From the NCBI RefSeq assembly GCF_902712875.1, contig NZ_LR743509.1, forward strand, positions 1,302,001 through 1,366,000: 64,000 nucleotides of DNA. Reading direction: 5' to 3'. The notes beneath the pieces are model-generated. The model saw only the letters and a list, made by a program, of their open reading frames with translations, had not been told where the DNA came from and did not search any database. Source of the stretch: Hyphomicrobium sp. ghe19. GTDB lineage: Bacteria; Pseudomonadota; Alphaproteobacteria; Rhizobiales; Hyphomicrobiaceae. The translations under genes and the position numbers were made by a program. This document shows, in pieces, positions 61,326-64,000 of this stretch (its first letter is position 1; every line of letters begins with the position of its first letter).

Positions 61326-64000
61326 ATGTCGAACGCAATTGTACTTGAGAATGAGAAGCCGGGGGCTCCCCAAAGCGAATGGATGCTGCAGCCGGGTGCT
61401 GCAAGCTCGAGTATCGAGGGGTTCACCACCTCGATGAGTACGAATTTGGGGAGTACCGTTGATTTCAAAATCAACACCGACTCCAACGATTATCGGATCG
61501 ACATCTATCGCCTTGGGTACTATGGCGGTGATGGGGCCACCCTCGTAACGTCGATGGTGCATCAGGCGGCTTCGGCCGTAAATCAGCCGGCACCATTGAC
61601 CGACCCGACGACCGGCAACATTGACGCTGGCAACTGGAGCGTCACGGATTCTTGGAATGTCCCAACCGATGCGACATCCGGCGTTTACATCGCGAAATTG
61701 ACCCGGCTGGACGGAACGGATGGCGAAAATATCATTCCGTTCGTCGTGACGAACAATGCGAGCACGTCCGACATCATCTTTCAAACGTCCGACGAGACCT
61801 GGCAAGCTTACAATGCCTGGGGCGGCGGAAGTTTCTATACCGATACGGCGCAGAACATCAGCTACAACCGGCCGATTCAAACTCCCGCAGGGCCTGACGA
61901 CACGACCGCGTCCGGACCTTGGGATTTCGTTTTCGGAGAGGAACTGCCGGCGATCTATTTCCTTGAGAAGAACGGTTACGACGTCAGCTATCAATCCGGC
62001 ATCGACACGGCGACGAACGGCAGCCTCTTGCTCAACCACAAGGCATTTTTGTCAGTCGGACACGATGAATATTGGACTTTACAGCAGCAGAACAACGTGC
62101 GGGCGGCCCGCGACGCGGGCGTAAGTCTCAATTTTTGGAGTGGCGACGAGAGCTATTGGACGACCGAGCTTCTTCCGAGCATCGACGGCAGTGGAGATCC
62201 CAATCGCACCCTTGTGACTTATAAAACGTCATCCACGGGATTGCAGAATCCCGATGGCGTATGGACCGGAGAGACACGGGATCCTGCGGGCGGGCTCATT
62301 CCCGAGAACGCACTTTCCGGCCAAATGTACTACGTGGATTGGGATCACAACACGCCGCTCAATCCAATCACGGTGCCCTATAAGTATGCTCAGCTCAACA
62401 TCTGGAAAAACACGGATGTCGCTAATCTCCAACCTGGCCAAACATATACAAGTGCGAGCGACTACCTAGGATATGAATGGGACGTCAACGCCACCTCAAG
62501 TGAGGTGGCGAACAACGGATTTAGTCCTGCGGGGCTGGTGCCTCTGTCCTCCACAACGGTGACGACCGATGCGCTGAGTAATGCCTACGTCATCTCGGGA
62601 CTGATCACGGGAACCGCGACTCATAATCTGACCATGTATCGTGCGCCCAGCGGCGCTCTGGTATTTGCTGCTGGAAGCATCATGTGGTCTTGGTCCCTCT
62701 CGTCCTTACATACGCCCGGGCCGGATGGGTCGCCAACGGATGCGCCAGCCGATCCGGCCTTTCAGCAGGCGATGGTCAATCTTCTCGCTCAAGAGGGAAT
62801 TCAGCCGCAATCTCTGGATTCGAGCTTGGCCTTGGCCTCGCAATCGACAGACTTCCTGCCGCCGACGACGGTCATATCAACGAACACTGCGGCGCAGTTC
62901 GTTGCAGGTCAGCTCGCCACGATCACCGGTACGGCAACGGATCAGGGTGGTGGCGTCGTTGCGGGCGTAGAAGTATCGACCGACGGCGGCAATACGTGGC
63001 ACGAAGCGAATTTTGCAGCCGCCGCCGCGAGTGTCAGCTGGACCTATGCGTGGACTCCCTCGGTGACGGGTTCCTATACCATTTTGGCGCGCTCGGTGGA
63101 CGATGTTGCCAATCTAGCGCATCCACTGCTCAGCCCCAATTTCCAGATTACCGATTTCTACGGCAATTTCGGCGTATCGCAGGGATGGGCAACCGTGGGC
63201 ACAATGCGCACGCTTGCCGATTTCAATGGCGACGGCCGCGCCGATCTCATCGGATTCGGTACTTCAACTGTTTATGCTACGGCTTCACTTGGGGACGCCT
63301 CGCAATACAACGGCGGCGCGAGCTTCTCGACGAATCTCACAGCCTTGGCCAATGACTTCACAATCGCTCAAGGCTACACGGCGGCGAACCAGCGCGGGAT
63401 CGATTTTGTTGGAAACCTCTCGAGTTCTCCGACCGATCACTTCGATACGCTTTGGGCCGTCGGCGCGGACGGGTTTCATTACGCTTCTGTTACTGGTTCG
63501 GGCGCGGCAACGTCGTCAAAGGTCTTTAATAACTTCGGGCTTGCCCAAGGTTGGACGCAAACATACGGCGTGGATGTCGCCTTCCTCTCTACTACCGATG
63601 CCTACGCCTCAATTGTGGGGTTTGGTGTGTCTGGTCTTTGGGTTGGACAGCAGGCATTCAATCCAACGGTGACGCCCCCGGCAAGCTACATCGCAGCGGG
63701 TTCGCAAACGCTCGGCGGCGCATCGGGATGGGACAGCACGTTGGATATCCAAACATTCCGCGATTACCGCGGCAACATGATCGACCTGAACAACGACGGA
63801 ATTGCTGACTTTGTCGGAATGGGACCGACCGGACTAGAATACGCCTACGGCCAGTTTACCGCCGGTGCGACTGCGGGGTCACAGGTTTACTCGCTCGGTG
63901 CCATACAGAAGGGCTCTACCGGCACGAATATCGATTTCGGGCGAGACCAGGGATGGGATACGTCATCGTCGGTTCGCATTCTTGCCGACATCAACGGAGA
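61326..64000 (+). CDS. very large secreted protein with DMF-amidase-like and FG-GAP domains (3' end off-window)
   Basis: An open frame of at least 891 codons from ATG 61326 (after GAAGGTG) to the right edge, with no stop. There is no signal peptide, as expected for type I secretion. About residues 1-480 resemble the large subunit of N,N-dimethylformamidase: YRIDIYRLGYYGG, then SVGHDEYWT and SLNFWSGDESYWTTEL. From about 520-600 there is an Ig-like block, and then calcium-binding FG-GAP/VCBS-like segments: DFNGDGRADLIGFG, DLNNDGIADFVGMG and a third beginning at the edge. Domain resemblance is recognition, not search. It is the likely substrate of the transporter upstream. Confidence 0.88.
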   Translation, partial: MSNAIVLENEKPGAPQSEWMLQPGAASSSIEGFTTSMSTNLGSTVDFKINTDSNDYRIDIYRLGYYGGDGATLVTSMVHQAASAVNQPAPLTDPTTGNIDAGNWSVTDSWNVPTDATSGVYIAKLTRLDGTDGENIIPFVVTNNASTSDIIFQTSDETWQAYNAWGGGSFYTDTAQNISYNRPIQTPAGPDDTTASGPWDFVFGEELPAIYFLEKNGYDVSYQSGIDTATNGSLLLNHKAFLSVGHDEYWTLQQQNNVRAARDAGVSLNFWSGDESYWTTELLPSIDGSGDPNRTLVTYKTSSTGLQNPDGVWTGETRDPAGGLIPENALSGQMYYVDWDHNTPLNPITVPYKYAQLNIWKNTDVANLQPGQTYTSASDYLGYEWDVNATSSEVANNGFSPAGLVPLSSTTVTTDALSNAYVISGLITGTATHNLTMYRAPSGALVFAAGSIMWSWSLSSLHTPGPDGSPTDAPADPAFQQAMVNLLAQEGIQPQSLDSSLALASQSTDFLPPTTVISTNTAAQFVAGQLATITGTATDQGGGVVAGVEVSTDGGNTWHEANFAAAAASVSWTYAWTPSVTGSYTILARSVDDVANLAHPLLSPNFQITDFYGNFGVSQGWATVGTMRTLADFNGDGRADLIGFGTSTVYATASLGDASQYNGGASFSTNLTALANDFTIAQGYTAANQRGIDFVGNLSSSPTDHFDTLWAVGADGFHYASVTGSGAATSSKVFNNFGLAQGWTQTYGVDVAFLSTTDAYASIVGFGVSGLWVGQQAFNPTVTPPASYIAAGSQTLGGASGWDSTLDIQTFRDYRGNMIDLNNDGIADFVGMGPTGLEYAYGQFTAGATAGSQVYSLGAIQKGSTGTNIDFGRDQGWDTSSSVRILADING

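Noticed and set aside
1..64000. CRISPR arrays, insertion sequences, prophage or integrase genes
   Set aside because: No spaced direct repeats, terminal inverted repeats, transposase, integrase or cas-like proteins were seen.

Overview
The window reads as an alphaproteobacterial chromosome, most likely a methylotroph of the Rhizobiales/Hyphomicrobium type. This is inferred from gene content, not from a search: a glutathione-free NAD-dependent formate dehydrogenase, formate-tetrahydrofolate ligase and FolD sit together, with GC-rich coding sequence, Rrf2/LysR regulation and a CydDCABX bd oxidase operon. No tRNA, rRNA, CRISPR array, transposase or phage gene was seen.

Layout. (1) 1-3.6 kb: an edge-truncated PP-loop-like protein, a pyruvyl-transferase-like protein, a glycosyltransferase and a HAD phosphatase (surface polysaccharide flavour). 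(2) 3.9-9.3 kb: cysteine synthase, serine acetyltransferase, a Family 2A encapsulin shell (SrpI type) and a cysteine desulfurase carrying a roughly 330-residue low-complexity N-terminal extension with a motif repeated three times. Together these make cysteine and package the enzyme that strips sulfur from it. (3) 9.3-19.4 kb: a C1/formate island: HPP protein, formate dehydrogenase and its LysR regulator, two further paralogous LysR regulators, an EamA exporter, an FMN reductase, a 6S-like RNA candidate, ftfL and folD. (4) 19.6-24.5 kb: a NMT1-type ABC importer, a histidine-rich ureohydrolase and a HupE/UreJ nickel permease, closed by a strong terminator; this looks like uptake and nickel-dependent hydrolysis of a small guanidino or related nitrogen compound. 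(5) 24.5-26.9 kb: a nitrosative-stress unit with an NsrR-like repressor, a perfect palindromic operator, two different truncated haemoglobins and a nitronate monooxygenase. (6) 27-32.5 kb: an ECF sigma factor with a shared promoter motif before itself and before a DUF4142/cupredoxin pair, then a second sigma factor with YCII, VOC and AHSA1 proteins and one decayed VOC fragment. (7) 32.5-41.7 kb: a GGDEF/EAL protein and the cydDCABX operon with an upstream FNR-type box. (8) 42.4-56.7 kb: an exopolysaccharide operon (export protein, five glycosyltransferase-type genes, membrane proteins, flippase, GH5 hydrolase, methyltransferase, GNAT). (9) 57.1-64 kb: a type I secretion ABC transporter and adaptor followed by a very large secreted protein with an N,N-dimethylformamidase-like domain and FG-GAP repeats, running off the right edge.

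The most interesting systems are the encapsulin/desulfurase nanocompartment with its triplicated cargo motif (family known, this architecture worth study), the nickel-linked ureohydrolase import locus, and the dimethylformamidase-like type I secretion substrate.
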